Below are positions 26,612-34,839 of a DNA stretch of 64,000 bases, in pieces. Source of the stretch: Gemmatimonadota bacterium. GTDB taxonomy: Bacteria; Gemmatimonadota; Gemmatimonadetes; Gemmatimonadales; Gemmatimonadaceae. Below the pieces are notes generated by a model, which had not been told where the DNA came from, did not search any database, and saw nothing but the letters and a program-made list of their open reading frames with translations. The DNA lies in the NCBI GenBank assembly GCA_021324775.1, contig JAJPIM010000026.1:124001-188000 (forward strand). The letters are read 5' to 3'. Position 1 is the first letter of the stretch, and every line of letters starts with the position of its first letter. Made by a program: the position numbers and the translations under genes.

Positions 26612-27343
26612 GTGCACCCGGTGCCAACGCCGCCCCTGGCCACGATCGAGACGCGCGGCCTTGTCCGCCGTTTCGATCGCCAGGTGGCGCTCAGCGGCGT
26701 CGATCTGTCGGTCGGTCCCGGCGAGTGCCTCGCTATATTCGGTCCGAACGGCGCGGGCAAGACCACGTTGCTTCGCGTGCTGGCAGGTCTGCTGGATCCG
26801 TCGGGTGGAACCGCAAGCGTGGCTGGGGTCGCGCTCCCCGGCGGCGTCGCGGCGCGGGCGCAGGTCGGGCTGATCTCACATCACAGCATGCTGTATCCCG
26901 CGCTCACCGCGCGCGAAAACGTGGAATTCGCCGCCCGCCTGCACGGGCTGGCGTCGCCCCGCGCGTCCGCCGAATCGGCTCTCGATCGGCTTGGAGTCCT
27001 CGGCCACGCGAACACGCCCGTTCGAGTGCTCAGCCGCGGCCTGCAGCAACGCGTCTCGATCGCCCGGGCCTTCGTTCATACGCCACGCGTCGTGCTGCTC
27101 GATGAGCCCTACACCGGACTGGACGCGACCGGGGCAGCCGCGTTGTCCGCTGCGCTCGAAGGTCTGAAATCCGGCGGTGCGGCGTTGGTGCTCGTGACCC
27201 ATCATCTGGATGAGGGGCTTGCCATCGCGACGCACGTCGCGGTCATGCGCGCCGGGCGCTTCGTGCTGCACGAGCGGCGCGACGCGATCGATCCGGCGTC
27301 GTTCGCGACCGAGTATCGCGCGGCCGTGGGGGTCGTGGGTTGA
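26612..27343 (+). CDS. ccmA: heme exporter ATP-binding protein CcmA
   Basis: ATPase of the CcmABCD system for cytochrome c maturation; ATP hydrolysis releases holo-CcmE. 243 aa with Walker A GPNGAGKTT, Q-loop region LISHHSMLYP, signature LSRGLQQRVSIARAF (family variant of LSGGQ), Walker B VVLLDEPYTGLD, and VTHHLDEG. The gene order ccmA-ccmB with a TTGA overlap, plus ccmC-ccmD downstream, fixes the identity among similar ABC ATPases. GTG start, likely leaderless. Confidence 0.92.
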   Translation: MHPVPTPPLATIETRGLVRRFDRQVALSGVDLSVGPGECLAIFGPNGAGKTTLLRVLAGLLDPSGGTASVAGVALPGGVAARAQVGLISHHSMLYPALTARENVEFAARLHGLASPRASAESALDRLGVLGHANTPVRVLSRGLQQRVSIARAFVHTPRVVLLDEPYTGLDATGAAALSAALEGLKSGGAALVLVTHHLDEGLAIATHVAVMRAGRFVLHERRDAIDPASFATEYRAAVGVVG

Positions 27344-28041
27344 GTGCCGTGACGGGACCACCGGGAATCCTCGCGGCGGCGTGGACCATCGCACGGAAGG
27401 ATCTGACAGTGGAGCTGCGCACGCGGGCCGCGTTTCTGTCGGCGGCGGTGTTCACGGTGCTGGCCGCGGCGATCTTTCTCTACACGTGGGACCCCACGGC
27501 GGTGGCCGCACTCGACCTGGCCCCCGGTGTGCTGTGGGTCATCTTCACCTTCGCGGGGCTCCTGGGGCTCAACCGCTCGTTTGCGGCGGAACTCGCCGAT
27601 CGTGCGATCGACGGACTCCTCATCGCCCCGATCCGCCGCGAGGCGGTGTTCCTCGGCAAGGCGTTCGCAAACCTGATCTTTGTGCTCGGTGTGCAGCTCG
27701 TGGCGATTCCGACGGTCGTGCTGTTCTACAACCTGCCGCTCGGATGGGGGGCGATCGCGGCGATCGCGGGCATCGCCGTGGCCGCATCGATCGGTCTGGT
27801 CGCGGTGGGCACACTGTTCAGCGCGATGACGGTGAATACGCGCCTCGCCGAATTGCTGCTCCCGGTGCTGGCGCTCCCTTTTTTCCTGCCGATCGTGACA
27901 GCCGGCGCACAGGCGACGGTGCTCGTGATTGACGGCCGCCCGCTGACCGGTGCGCTGGACTGGATGCGCGTACTGGTCGCCTTCGACCTTGTGTTCGTAC
28001 TGGCGTGCGCGGTTGCCTATCCTTTCACGATCGAGACCTAA
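27340..28041 (+). CDS. ccmB: heme exporter membrane protein CcmB
   Basis: Permease partner of CcmA. 233 aa with six predicted membrane helices; family features are IARKDLTVELRTR at the N-terminus, FTFAGLLGLNRSF, and the long central region ADRAIDGLLIAPIRREAVFLGK. TTG start overlaps the ccmA stop (TTGA). Its stop overlaps the convergent marR stop by 4 bp. The ccm genes resume at 29207 after the inserted minus-strand pair. Confidence 0.92.
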   Translation: MSAVTGPPGILAAAWTIARKDLTVELRTRAAFLSAAVFTVLAAAIFLYTWDPTAVAALDLAPGVLWVIFTFAGLLGLNRSFAAELADRAIDGLLIAPIRREAVFLGKAFANLIFVLGVQLVAIPTVVLFYNLPLGWGAIAAIAGIAVAASIGLVAVGTLFSAMTVNTRLAELLLPVLALPFFLPIVTAGAQATVLVIDGRPLTGALDWMRVLVAFDLVFVLACAVAYPFTIET

Positions 28042-28601
28042 CCCGATCCTCGAATTGGCGATCCTCGGCGACCCGTCACGCGACCGCCGATCGTCGCCAG
28101 GCGGCCGTCCGGTGCAACAGAGGCCGATCCTGCGCCGCCGGGCGTGATGGCCGGATCGGTGAGCCGCACGATCGTCTGGGCGGCCGAGCGGAGCGCGCGA
28201 CGCTCCCGCGGCGTGGCATCGGCAAGAATTTCCACTAACCGGGCGAGACGCTTTCGGCGTCCTTCCTCGAGTAGTGCCCGACCGGCGTCCGTAACGCGAA
28301 CCACGTACACGCGACGATCGCCCGGTTTCGCGATTCGCTCGGCCAGGCCCAGGCGTTCCAGGTCGTCGACCAGCCGGGACATGGTTGGCGGCCGCACTTG
28401 CTCCGCCGTTGCAAGGGCACTCATGGTTTGCGGGCCGCCAAAGACAAGAACCGACAGGGCCGAGAGCTGGGGCGCGCTCAGTCCGGCGGCCACGTCTTCG
28501 CGCCGAACGACCCGCAGCAGGCGGATCGCGGCCCCGTGGACCAGGTCGGCGACCCGCGCCAAATCGCTGGCGTCATCTTCGGTGTGTCGCTTGATTCGCA
28601 A
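28038..28601 (-). CDS. MarR-family transcriptional regulator
   Basis: 187 aa. The winged helix-turn-helix is LSAPQLSALSVLVFGGPQTM to MSRLVDDLERLGLAERIAKP, with the wing DRRVYVVRVTDAGRALLEEG, all typical of MarR. A C-terminal tail of about 35 polar residues is extra. The start (TTG at 28601) is uncertain. It follows a glyoxalase-family gene on the same strand (62 nt), so the two probably form a ligand-responsive operon controlled from the AT-rich region at 29085-29125. Confidence 0.9.
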   Translation of the reverse strand: MRIKRHTEDDASDLARVADLVHGAAIRLLRVVRREDVAAGLSAPQLSALSVLVFGGPQTMSALATAEQVRPPTMSRLVDDLERLGLAERIAKPGDRRVYVVRVTDAGRALLEEGRRKRLARLVEILADATPRERRALRSAAQTIVRLTDPAITPGGAGSASVAPDGRLATIGGRVTGRRGSPIRGSG

Positions 28602-28663
28602 GTGGCTTCGTCCTCAAGCTTTACGTTGCCATCGAGGCCGCCGACGGCTGGAATCGGTCGCGC

Positions 28664-29053
28664 TCAACGCGCGACGAGGCCCATGATGGCGAGCGCATTA
28701 CCGTCCGGGTCCAGGAATTCGCGTAATTTCAGGTCGTGAGTTTCGGTACGCTGCACCACTTGCGCGTCGCTCAGGAAAACCACGCCTCGTGCCTCGAGCG
28801 CGCGGCCGAGCGCGTCGATGTCGGGTGCATCGAAATAGAGCACCGAACCACCGATCGGCTTGCCGGGGGTGCGCTCGTGTCCAACCAGAAGGCGAAGCCC
28901 TCCCAGTTGAAAAAACAGCATCCTACTCACTTCGAACAGCAACGGCAGGCCCAGCACCTCGCGGTAGAAATCACGGGCCCGGTCGAGATCTCTGACGGTC
29001 ACGGCAACCTGCGTCAGTGAGCGGCCTGACAGGGACGCGGGGTCGTACGCCAC
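28664..29053 (-). CDS. glyoxalase/bleomycin-resistance/dioxygenase (VOC) superfamily protein
   Basis: 129 aa, two beta-alpha-beta-beta-beta units as in VOC proteins: LTQVAVTVRDLDRARDFYRE and the C-terminal HDLKLREFLDPDGNALAIMG with the metal-ligand Glu in REFLDPDGN. Substrate unknown; the family includes glyoxalase I, ring-cleavage dioxygenases and resistance proteins. GTG at 29053 was chosen because AGGAGG lies five bases upstream (29064-29059), the strongest Shine-Dalgarno in the window. Pairs with a MarR gene. Confidence 0.88.
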   Translation of the reverse strand: MAYDPASLSGRSLTQVAVTVRDLDRARDFYREVLGLPLLFEVSRMLFFQLGGLRLLVGHERTPGKPIGGSVLYFDAPDIDALGRALEARGVVFLSDAQVVQRTETHDLKLREFLDPDGNALAIMGLVAR

Positions 29054-29084
29054 GGAGGCCTCCTGGGACAGGGTTGTTAGGCTC

Positions 29085-29125
29085 CACAATAATTAGATTA
29101 GCTATGCATAATAATAAATTCAAGC
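29085..29125. promoter_or_regulatory. AT-rich promoter region of the glyoxalase-marR operon
   Basis: On the minus strand TTGAAT (29123-29118), 17 bases, then TAATCT (29100-29095), a textbook sigma-70 type spacing and the clearest such promoter in the window. The spacer includes TATGCATA, a perfect 8-bp palindrome, which with nearby TAGCTA could serve MarR binding. The region is sharply AT-rich against its surroundings. Confidence 0.6.
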
Positions 29126-29206
29126 ACGCCGTTGCGGGCGTCCGGGCCGGCCGCGCCGGCGGCAGGCACGCGGTGGGCGCTCGCCTCGGCTCGATCCAGG
29201 TGACGC

Positions 29207-30010
29207 ATGGCCATGCCGGCGCATACTGAGCGGTCGCCCACCGATGGCGGCGCCGGCGGCCCCGCACAGGCCGGGACCGCCCGCGAAACGGATGATGCGG
29301 CACGCGCGGCGGCGCTGGCGCAGCTCGCGCGTCCGTACGGGCTGCTCTTCTGGGTGGCGGTCGCCGCCGTGATCGCGACTCTCGTGCGGATCGCGTTCTT
29401 CACACCGATCGAAGCGTCACAAGGTCCGGCGCAGAAGATCTTCTACATCCACGTCCCGGCCGCAGTCACGGCGCTCTACCTGGCGTTCGCGCTGATGGCC
29501 GTCGCCAGTGTGCTCTATCTGTGGCTCCGCGATCCGAAGCTCGATCGGGTCGCCTCGACGTCGGCTGAAGTCGGCTTGGCGTTCACGACCGTGGTTCTCG
29601 TCACCGGCCCGCTCTGGGCGAAGCCCGTGTGGGGGACCTGGTGGTCGGGCGACGCCCGCCTCACGTCCACGCTGTTCCTCTGGCTGATCATCCTCGGCTA
29701 CCTGATCCTCCGCCAGGCAGTCGACGATCGCGCGCAGCGCGCGCGCTACTCGGCGGTGCTCGCCATTCTCGCGGGCCTGCTGATCCCGTTCATCCACCTG
29801 AGCGTCTATCTGTTCCGGACGCTGCATCCACGACCCATTGTGCTCAAGCCCAGCGCCCCGTCGCTGCCGCCCGAAATGCTGACGACGCTGCTCATGTCCT
29901 TCGCGTCGTTCGCTCTCCTGTTTGTTGCGCTGCTTCTCGCGCGGTACCGGCTGGCCACGATCGCCGATGAAGGCCTCGCCGATGGCGGCGCCGCCGCCAG
30001 GGGCGCCTGA
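29207..30010 (+). CDS. ccmC: heme exporter/handling membrane protein CcmC (CcsA family)
   Basis: Presents heme to CcmE in cytochrome c maturation. 267 aa with six membrane helices after a polar N-terminus of about 45 residues. The tryptophan-rich heme-handling motif is WGTWWSGDARLTSTLFLWL; conserved His are in IFYIHVPAA and PFIHLSVYLFRTLHP. The motif has SGD where WWD proteins usually have W-D, a mild variation. ATG at 29207 or 29213. Followed directly by ccmD. Confidence 0.9.
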   Translation: MAMPAHTERSPTDGGAGGPAQAGTARETDDAARAAALAQLARPYGLLFWVAVAAVIATLVRIAFFTPIEASQGPAQKIFYIHVPAAVTALYLAFALMAVASVLYLWLRDPKLDRVASTSAEVGLAFTTVVLVTGPLWAKPVWGTWWSGDARLTSTLFLWLIILGYLILRQAVDDRAQRARYSAVLAILAGLLIPFIHLSVYLFRTLHPRPIVLKPSAPSLPPEMLTTLLMSFASFALLFVALLLARYRLATIADEGLADGGAAARGA

Positions 30011-30180
30011 TGCCTCCGGAGAATTCGGGATACGCGTACGCGGCCTACGCCGCCGAGATCACCGTGTACACGGTGTATGTGATCTCGGTCTGGTGGCGGG
30101 GGCGCACCCTCGCGGCGAGAATCCGCGCGGCGACAGGCGCCGATCGTTCCCGCTCCGAGCGAGACGTGACCGCCGCGTGA
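30010..30180 (+). CDS. ccmD: CcmD-like small heme exporter protein
   Basis: 56 aa, overlooked by length filters. ATG overlaps the ccmC stop (TGATG), and its TGA overlaps the next start (GTGA). Sequence starts MPPENSGYAYAAYAAEITVY, with one membrane helix (about 8-29) and the basic WWRGRTLAARIR end typical of CcmD, the small protein that stabilises CcmC-CcmE. Identity rests on size, topology and position between ccmC and heme genes. Confidence 0.8.
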   Translation: MPPENSGYAYAAYAAEITVYTVYVISVWWRGRTLAARIRAATGADRSRSERDVTAA

Positions 30181-31751
30181 TCGCCGCACGGCCGGGCACT
30201 GTCTATCTGGTGGGTGCAGGACCGGGCGACCCGGGGTTGATCACGGTGCGCGCCGCCGCCCTCCTCGACGACTGCGACGCGATCGTCCACGATGCGCTCG
30301 TCTCGCCCGAGCTGCTGTCGGACGTCCGTGCGCGGCGTGCGGCTGCGCCAGAGATGCATTTCGCTGGTAAGCGCGGCGGCGACGAGTCATCGGCCCCGCA
30401 GCACGAGATCACCGCGCTGCTCGTGCACCTGGCACGAGCGGGCAAGTCCGTGGTCCGGCTCAAGGGTGGCGACCCGTTCGTCTTCGGCCGTGGCAGCGAA
30501 GAAGCCCAGGCGCTGGCGCGGGCGAACATCCCGTTCGAGGTCGTGCCGGGCGTGACGGCCGGCGTCGCGGCACCGGCGTATGCCGGCATTCCAGTGACGC
30601 ATCGGGGAGTTGCCACCGGCGTGACGTTCGTGACCGGACACGAAGATCCGGCCAAAGCGGCGTCACAAACGGATTGGGAATCGCTCGCCCGCAGCCGCAC
30701 GACGATCGTGCTGTACATGGGCGTCGGCTCGCTGGCGCGAACGGCCAAGGCACTGATCGGTGGCGGGCTGTCTCCCGCGACTCCCGCAGCCGCGATCCAG
30801 TGGGCGACCTATCCCGCGCAGCGCACGGTGGAAGCGACACTGGCGACGCTGGCCGACCGAGTCGCCGAAGCGGGCCTCACCGCGCCGGTGTTGACCGTGA
30901 TCGGGCGTGTCGTTGCGCTGCGCGACGAGATCCGATGGTTCGACCGGCCCGAACGCCGGCCCCTGCTCGGCCGACGCATCCTCGTCACCCGTGCGACCTC
31001 ACAAGCGAGTGCGCTCACCGAGCAGCTCCGGGCGCTTGGCGCAGCGGTCACCGAGATGCCGGCGACGCGGGCCGAAGTGCTGGACCGTGGCCCGCTTCTC
31101 GCAGCGATCGCCGCCGGTGGACTCAGCCGGTATCGCCACCTCGTCTTCACGAGCCAGAACGCCGCCCACATCGTGTGGGATACCTTGCGTGCGGCCGGAT
31201 TGGATGCGCGTGCGCTGGCCGGCGTCGTCGTGAGCGCGGTCGGCCCGGCGACCGCCGAGGCGCTACTCGAGCATGGCATCGCCGTCGATGTATCGGCAAA
31301 ACGGTTCGTGGCCGAGGGGCTGCTCGAGGCGCTCGGGTCACGCTCCGATGTCCGTGGCGAGCGCGTGCTGTATCCCGGCGCGGTGGGTGCGCGCGATGTG
31401 TTGCCCGCCGGGCTCCGGATCCTCGGCGCCACGGTCGATGTGATTCCGATCTATCGCTCGGTGTTCGACGGTGGTGATACGGCAGCCCTGTGCGCGCAGC
31501 TTGCGGCGGGTGAGATGGATCTCGTGACCGTGACGTCGGCGTCGGCCGTCCGCGGATATCTCGAAGCCGTCGGGCCCGAACTGGCGGGCCGCGTGAATGC
31601 GGCCTCGATCGGGCCCATCACGACCGTGGCCGCGCGTGCCGCGGGAATCCCGGTGATCGCCGAGGCTGAGCCGTCAACGATCGCGGGCCTCGTCACCGCG
31701 ATCCTCGGGATCCCGGTCGCGCCGGCTGCGCGCGACGGAGCGAAGTCGTGA
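30177..31751 (+). CDS. cobA/hemD: fused uroporphyrinogen-III C-methyltransferase / uroporphyrinogen-III synthase
   Basis: 524-aa two-domain enzyme. Residues 1-250 are a SUMT domain: VYLVGAGPGDPGLITVRAA, VVRLKGGDPFVFGRGSEEA, and PAYAGIPVTHRG, making precorrin-2 for siroheme/cobalamin. Residues about 262-524 are HemD (two-lobed, LLGRRILVTRATSQASALTE at its start, and TVTSASAVRGYLEAVG), closing hydroxymethylbilane to uroporphyrinogen III. GTG start overlaps ccmD (GTGA); stop overlaps hemC (GTGA). The fusion is common in several phyla and places a branch point and its first branch enzyme in one chain. Confidence 0.95.
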   Translation: MIAARPGTVYLVGAGPGDPGLITVRAAALLDDCDAIVHDALVSPELLSDVRARRAAAPEMHFAGKRGGDESSAPQHEITALLVHLARAGKSVVRLKGGDPFVFGRGSEEAQALARANIPFEVVPGVTAGVAAPAYAGIPVTHRGVATGVTFVTGHEDPAKAASQTDWESLARSRTTIVLYMGVGSLARTAKALIGGGLSPATPAAAIQWATYPAQRTVEATLATLADRVAEAGLTAPVLTVIGRVVALRDEIRWFDRPERRPLLGRRILVTRATSQASALTEQLRALGAAVTEMPATRAEVLDRGPLLAAIAAGGLSRYRHLVFTSQNAAHIVWDTLRAAGLDARALAGVVVSAVGPATAEALLEHGIAVDVSAKRFVAEGLLEALGSRSDVRGERVLYPGAVGARDVLPAGLRILGATVDVIPIYRSVFDGGDTAALCAQLAAGEMDLVTVTSASAVRGYLEAVGPELAGRVNAASIGPITTVAARAAGIPVIAEAEPSTIAGLVTAILGIPVAPAARDGAKS

Positions 31752-32761
31752 CGCGGTCACGCGCGCCACGCGCGCCACGCGCGGTTCCGCAGTCCGACCC
31801 CGGTCATCTCCGCATCGGGACGCGCGGGTCGGCGCTCGCCCTCAAGCAGGCACGCATGGTTCAAGCCGCGCTGGCGGAGCGCGGCATTGCGGGTGATCTG
31901 GTCACATTCACGACGACGGGGGACAAGCGGCTCGACGAGCCGCTGAGCACCATCGGCGGCAAGGGGCTGTTCACCAGCGAGATCGAACGAGCGTTGCAGC
32001 GCGGAAAGATCGACTGCGCGGTGCACTCGCTGAAGGATCTCTCCACGGACCCGGTTGACGGGTTGCACCTGGTGGCCGTTCTGCGGCGAGAAGATCCGCG
32101 GGATGTGCTGGTACTGAGCAGCACCGCCCGGGCCGTGGGACTCGCGGATCTGCCTCGCGGATCACGAGTCGGTACCTCGAGCCTGCGGCGCCGCGCGCAG
32201 CTCCTGGCGCTACACCCGGATCTCGAGGTCGTGGAACTGCGCGGCAACGTCCCCACGCGCCTGAAAAAGGTCGATGAAGGGCAGGTGCACGCGGCGATTC
32301 TGGCCGCAGCGGGTCTCCACCGGCTCGATGCGACGCAGCACATCTCAGCCTACCTCGATCCGCCGGACTGGCTTCCTGCGCCGGGGCAGGGGGCGATCGC
32401 CGTACAGATCCGGAGCGATGACCGGATCGCGCACGACCTGCTCGCCCCGCTCAATCACGAGCCGACGATGCACGCCGTGCGTGCCGAGCGTGCGTTCCTC
32501 GCGGGGCTGGACGGCGGATGCCAGGTGCCGATTGGTGCGCTGGTCATGGAGCAGCCCGGTGCGGACGGACCCGTGCCGACGCTGCACGGTCTGATCGCCG
32601 ACGTTGCGGGGCGCCGGGTGATTCGGGGGTCCCGGATCGTGGGTCCGGATCCGGTGGCCGCCGGAACCCATCTCGCGGACGATCTGCGGATCCGTGGGGC
32701 TGACGACATCCTCGTGGTGCTGCGTGGCGCCGCCCGGGTGCCCTCCCCGCAGCCGGAATAG
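31748..32761 (+). CDS. hemC: hydroxymethylbilane synthase (porphobilinogen deaminase)
   Basis: Polymerises four porphobilinogens. 337 aa with IGTRGSALALKQA, TTTGDK, CAVHSLKDLSTDP, GTSSLRRRAQL, RGNVPTRLKK and the cofactor-carrying Cys258 in GLDGGCQVPIGA. An N-terminal extension of about 20 residues precedes the domain. GTG start overlaps the fused cobA/hemD stop; the TAG stop lies within the -10-like hexamer of hemB. Confidence 0.97.
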   Translation: MTRSRAPRAPRAVPQSDPGHLRIGTRGSALALKQARMVQAALAERGIAGDLVTFTTTGDKRLDEPLSTIGGKGLFTSEIERALQRGKIDCAVHSLKDLSTDPVDGLHLVAVLRREDPRDVLVLSSTARAVGLADLPRGSRVGTSSLRRRAQLLALHPDLEVVELRGNVPTRLKKVDEGQVHAAILAAAGLHRLDATQHISAYLDPPDWLPAPGQGAIAVQIRSDDRIAHDLLAPLNHEPTMHAVRAERAFLAGLDGGCQVPIGALVMEQPGADGPVPTLHGLIADVAGRRVIRGSRIVGPDPVAAGTHLADDLRIRGADDILVVLRGAARVPSPQPE

Positions 32762-32764
32762 ATT
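32759..32764 (+). promoter_or_regulatory. -10 element TAGATT for hemB, sharing the hemC stop codon
   Basis: TAGATT, six bases (ACGATC), then the hemB GTG. The TAG of the hexamer is the hemC stop codon. The geometry equals that at ccmA, which has the identical hexamer. It would allow hemB to be made from a short leaderless mRNA inside the heme operon. Confidence 0.45.
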
Positions 32765-32770
32765 ACGATC

Positions 32771-33760
32771 GTGTCGTCGTTCCCGGCTTACCGGCCCCGT
32801 CGCCTGCGACGCAGTGCTCCGCTCCGGCGCCTAATTCGCGAGACCCGCCTCGATCCCGGACAGATGATCCTGCCGGTGTTCGTGCGCTCGGGCGCCGATC
32901 TCCGCATCGAGGTCGCTTCGATGCCCGGGGTGGCTCAAACGTCCGTCGATGAGATGCTGCGAGACGCCGCGGCCGCGGCCGAGGCGGGCGTTGGCGGCAT
33001 GATTCTCTTCGGCATCCCCGACCAGAAGGATGCCACCGGATCCGGCGGGTGGGACGAGTACGGCGCGGTGCAGCAGGCCGTCCGGGCGCTGAAGCGGGAG
33101 TTCCCTGAGCTCGCGGTCATCACCGATGTCTGCATGTGCGAATACACGGACCACGGGCATTGTGGTGTGCTGAACGAGCACGGAACCGTCGACAACGATG
33201 CCACCCTGCCGCTGCTGGCACGGGTCGCCGTATCGCACGCGGCCGCCGGCGCAGATGTCATCGCGCCGAGTGACATGATGGATGGGCGAATCGGGGCCAT
33301 TCGCAGCGCGCTCGATGCTGCTGGGCACACCGAGACGGCGATCCTCAGCTACGCGGCCAAGTACGCGTCGGCGTATTACGGTCCGTTCCGGGAGGCTGCC
33401 GAGTCAGCGCCGCGGTCCGGCGACCGGCACGGCTATCAGATGGACGCGGCGAACGCCGAGGAGGCGCTGCGGGAAGTCGCGCTCGACATCGGCGAAGGCG
33501 CGGACGCGATCCTGGTCAAGCCCGCAGGCCCCTATCTCGACGTCGTCCAGCGCGTGAAGTCCGCGACGGGGTACCCGGTCGGGGCGTACCAGGTGAGCGG
33601 GGAGTATGCCATGATCTGCGCGGCGGCCGACCGCGGATGGCTCGACCGGGAGCGGGTCATGATGGAGTCGCTCGTCGGGATTCGCCGGGCGGGCGCGGAT
33701 TTCATCATTACGTATTTCGCCACCGCGGCCGCGCGCCGGTTGCGCGACGGCCTGGCCTAG
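32771..33760 (+). CDS. hemB: delta-aminolevulinic acid dehydratase (porphobilinogen synthase)
   Basis: Condenses two 5-aminolevulinates to porphobilinogen. 329 aa with the catalytic zinc cysteines C121, C123 and C131 in [14 protein letters not shown], so a zinc-dependent type, and the two active-site lysines K197 (SYAAKYAS) and K250 (ILVKPAGPY). GTG start without Shine-Dalgarno, probably leaderless. Followed 12 nt later by the aldo/keto reductase. Confidence 0.97.
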   Translation: MSSFPAYRPRRLRRSAPLRRLIRETRLDPGQMILPVFVRSGADLRIEVASMPGVAQTSVDEMLRDAAAAAEAGVGGMILFGIPDQKDATGSGGWDEYGAVQQAVRALKREFPELAVITDVCMCEYTDHGHCGVLNEHGTVDNDATLPLLARVAVSHAAAGADVIAPSDMMDGRIGAIRSALDAAGHTETAILSYAAKYASAYYGPFREAAESAPRSGDRHGYQMDAANAEEALREVALDIGEGADAILVKPAGPYLDVVQRVKSATGYPVGAYQVSGEYAMICAAADRGWLDRERVMMESLVGIRRAGADFIITYFATAAARRLRDGLA

Positions 33761-33771
33761 AGGAGCGCCGC

Positions 33772-34815
33772 ATGCGGTATCGCACATTTCCGGGGACCAG
33801 CGTCACGGCCAGCGAGGTCGGATTCGGCACGTGGACATTGGCCACGAACTGGTGGGGCGAAAAGACGGATGACGAAGCCGTGGCGATGTTGCGGAGCGCG
33901 CACGACGACTACGGCGTGACGTTCTTCGATGCCGCGGACGCCTATGGCAACGGGCGGGCCGAGCGACAACTCGCCACGGCGTTTCGAGGACGGCGCGGGT
34001 CGGTCGTCTACGCGACCAAGATCGGCTACGACATCTACGACGAAGCCGCGCAGCGGGCGCGGCGCGGGCAGGCCGAGCTGCCGATGCGCACGGACACCGT
34101 GTATCTGCGGCTCGCGCTCGATCGCTGTCTGGAGCGCCTCGAGACCGACTACGTCGACGTGCTCCAGATCCACAACGCGAAGATGGAGCACGTGCGGGAT
34201 GCCGCGCTGTGGGAGACGATGCGTGAGTTTCAGCGCGAGGGGAAAGTCCGCGTCTGGGGCGCGGCGTTCGGGCCCGCGATCGGCTGGCTGTACGAAGCCG
34301 TCGAATTGTGTGAGCGCGAGCCCGATGTCGGTGCGATCCAGATGATCTGGAACATCCTGGAGCAGCATCCCGGGTCGGCCATGATCGAGGCAGCACGACG
34401 GCACGCTCCGCAGTGCGCATTCACCGTCCGGGTGCCGCATGCGTCGGGGATGCTCGAGGGCCACTACACCGAAGACACGGTCTTTCCCGAAGGTGACCAT
34501 CGGAGGCACCGGCCGCGTTCGTGGCTGGTGAACGGCGTGAAGAAAGTCCACACGCTCGGCTTCCTCACGCCGCGAATGACGCTCGGACAGGCTTCCCTCA
34601 AATGGCTGCTCGCCGACCCTCTCGTGGTGACCACGCTGCCCAACATCTACGACACGGCTCAACTGCGGGAGTTCGCCACCGCGAGCGATCAGCCGGATCT
34701 CACTCCGGCGCAGCTCGATGAGGTCGAGCGGCTGGCCGCGGTCAATTTCGGCGTGGATGAGCCCCCGATGGCGTACAAGGGCACGATGGAGCGGGAAAAC
34801 GTCGCGACCGCGTGA
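33772..34815 (+). CDS. aldo/keto reductase family oxidoreductase
   Basis: 347-aa NADPH-type (beta/alpha)8 barrel. The catalytic Asp-Tyr-Lys-His set is visible: FFDAADAYGNG (Asp, Tyr), YATKIGYD (Lys) and VLQIHNAK (His). ATG with AGGAG six bases upstream (33761-33765) fixes the start. It closes the heme operon (11 nt after hemB). Substrate unknown; a role linked to tetrapyrrole synthesis is only suggested by position. Confidence 0.9.
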   Translation: MRYRTFPGTSVTASEVGFGTWTLATNWWGEKTDDEAVAMLRSAHDDYGVTFFDAADAYGNGRAERQLATAFRGRRGSVVYATKIGYDIYDEAAQRARRGQAELPMRTDTVYLRLALDRCLERLETDYVDVLQIHNAKMEHVRDAALWETMREFQREGKVRVWGAAFGPAIGWLYEAVELCEREPDVGAIQMIWNILEQHPGSAMIEAARRHAPQCAFTVRVPHASGMLEGHYTEDTVFPEGDHRRHRPRSWLVNGVKKVHTLGFLTPRMTLGQASLKWLLADPLVVTTLPNIYDTAQLREFATASDQPDLTPAQLDEVERLAAVNFGVDEPPMAYKGTMERENVATA

Positions 34816-34839
34816 ACGGCGGTCGCCAGGCGGTGCGTC

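Noticed and set aside
29101-29226. 41-codon ORF starting ATGCATAATAAT in the AT-rich region
   Set aside because: No Shine-Dalgarno or box at 6-7 nt, product is His/Gly/Arg without pattern, and the region is better explained as the glyoxalase-marR promoter.
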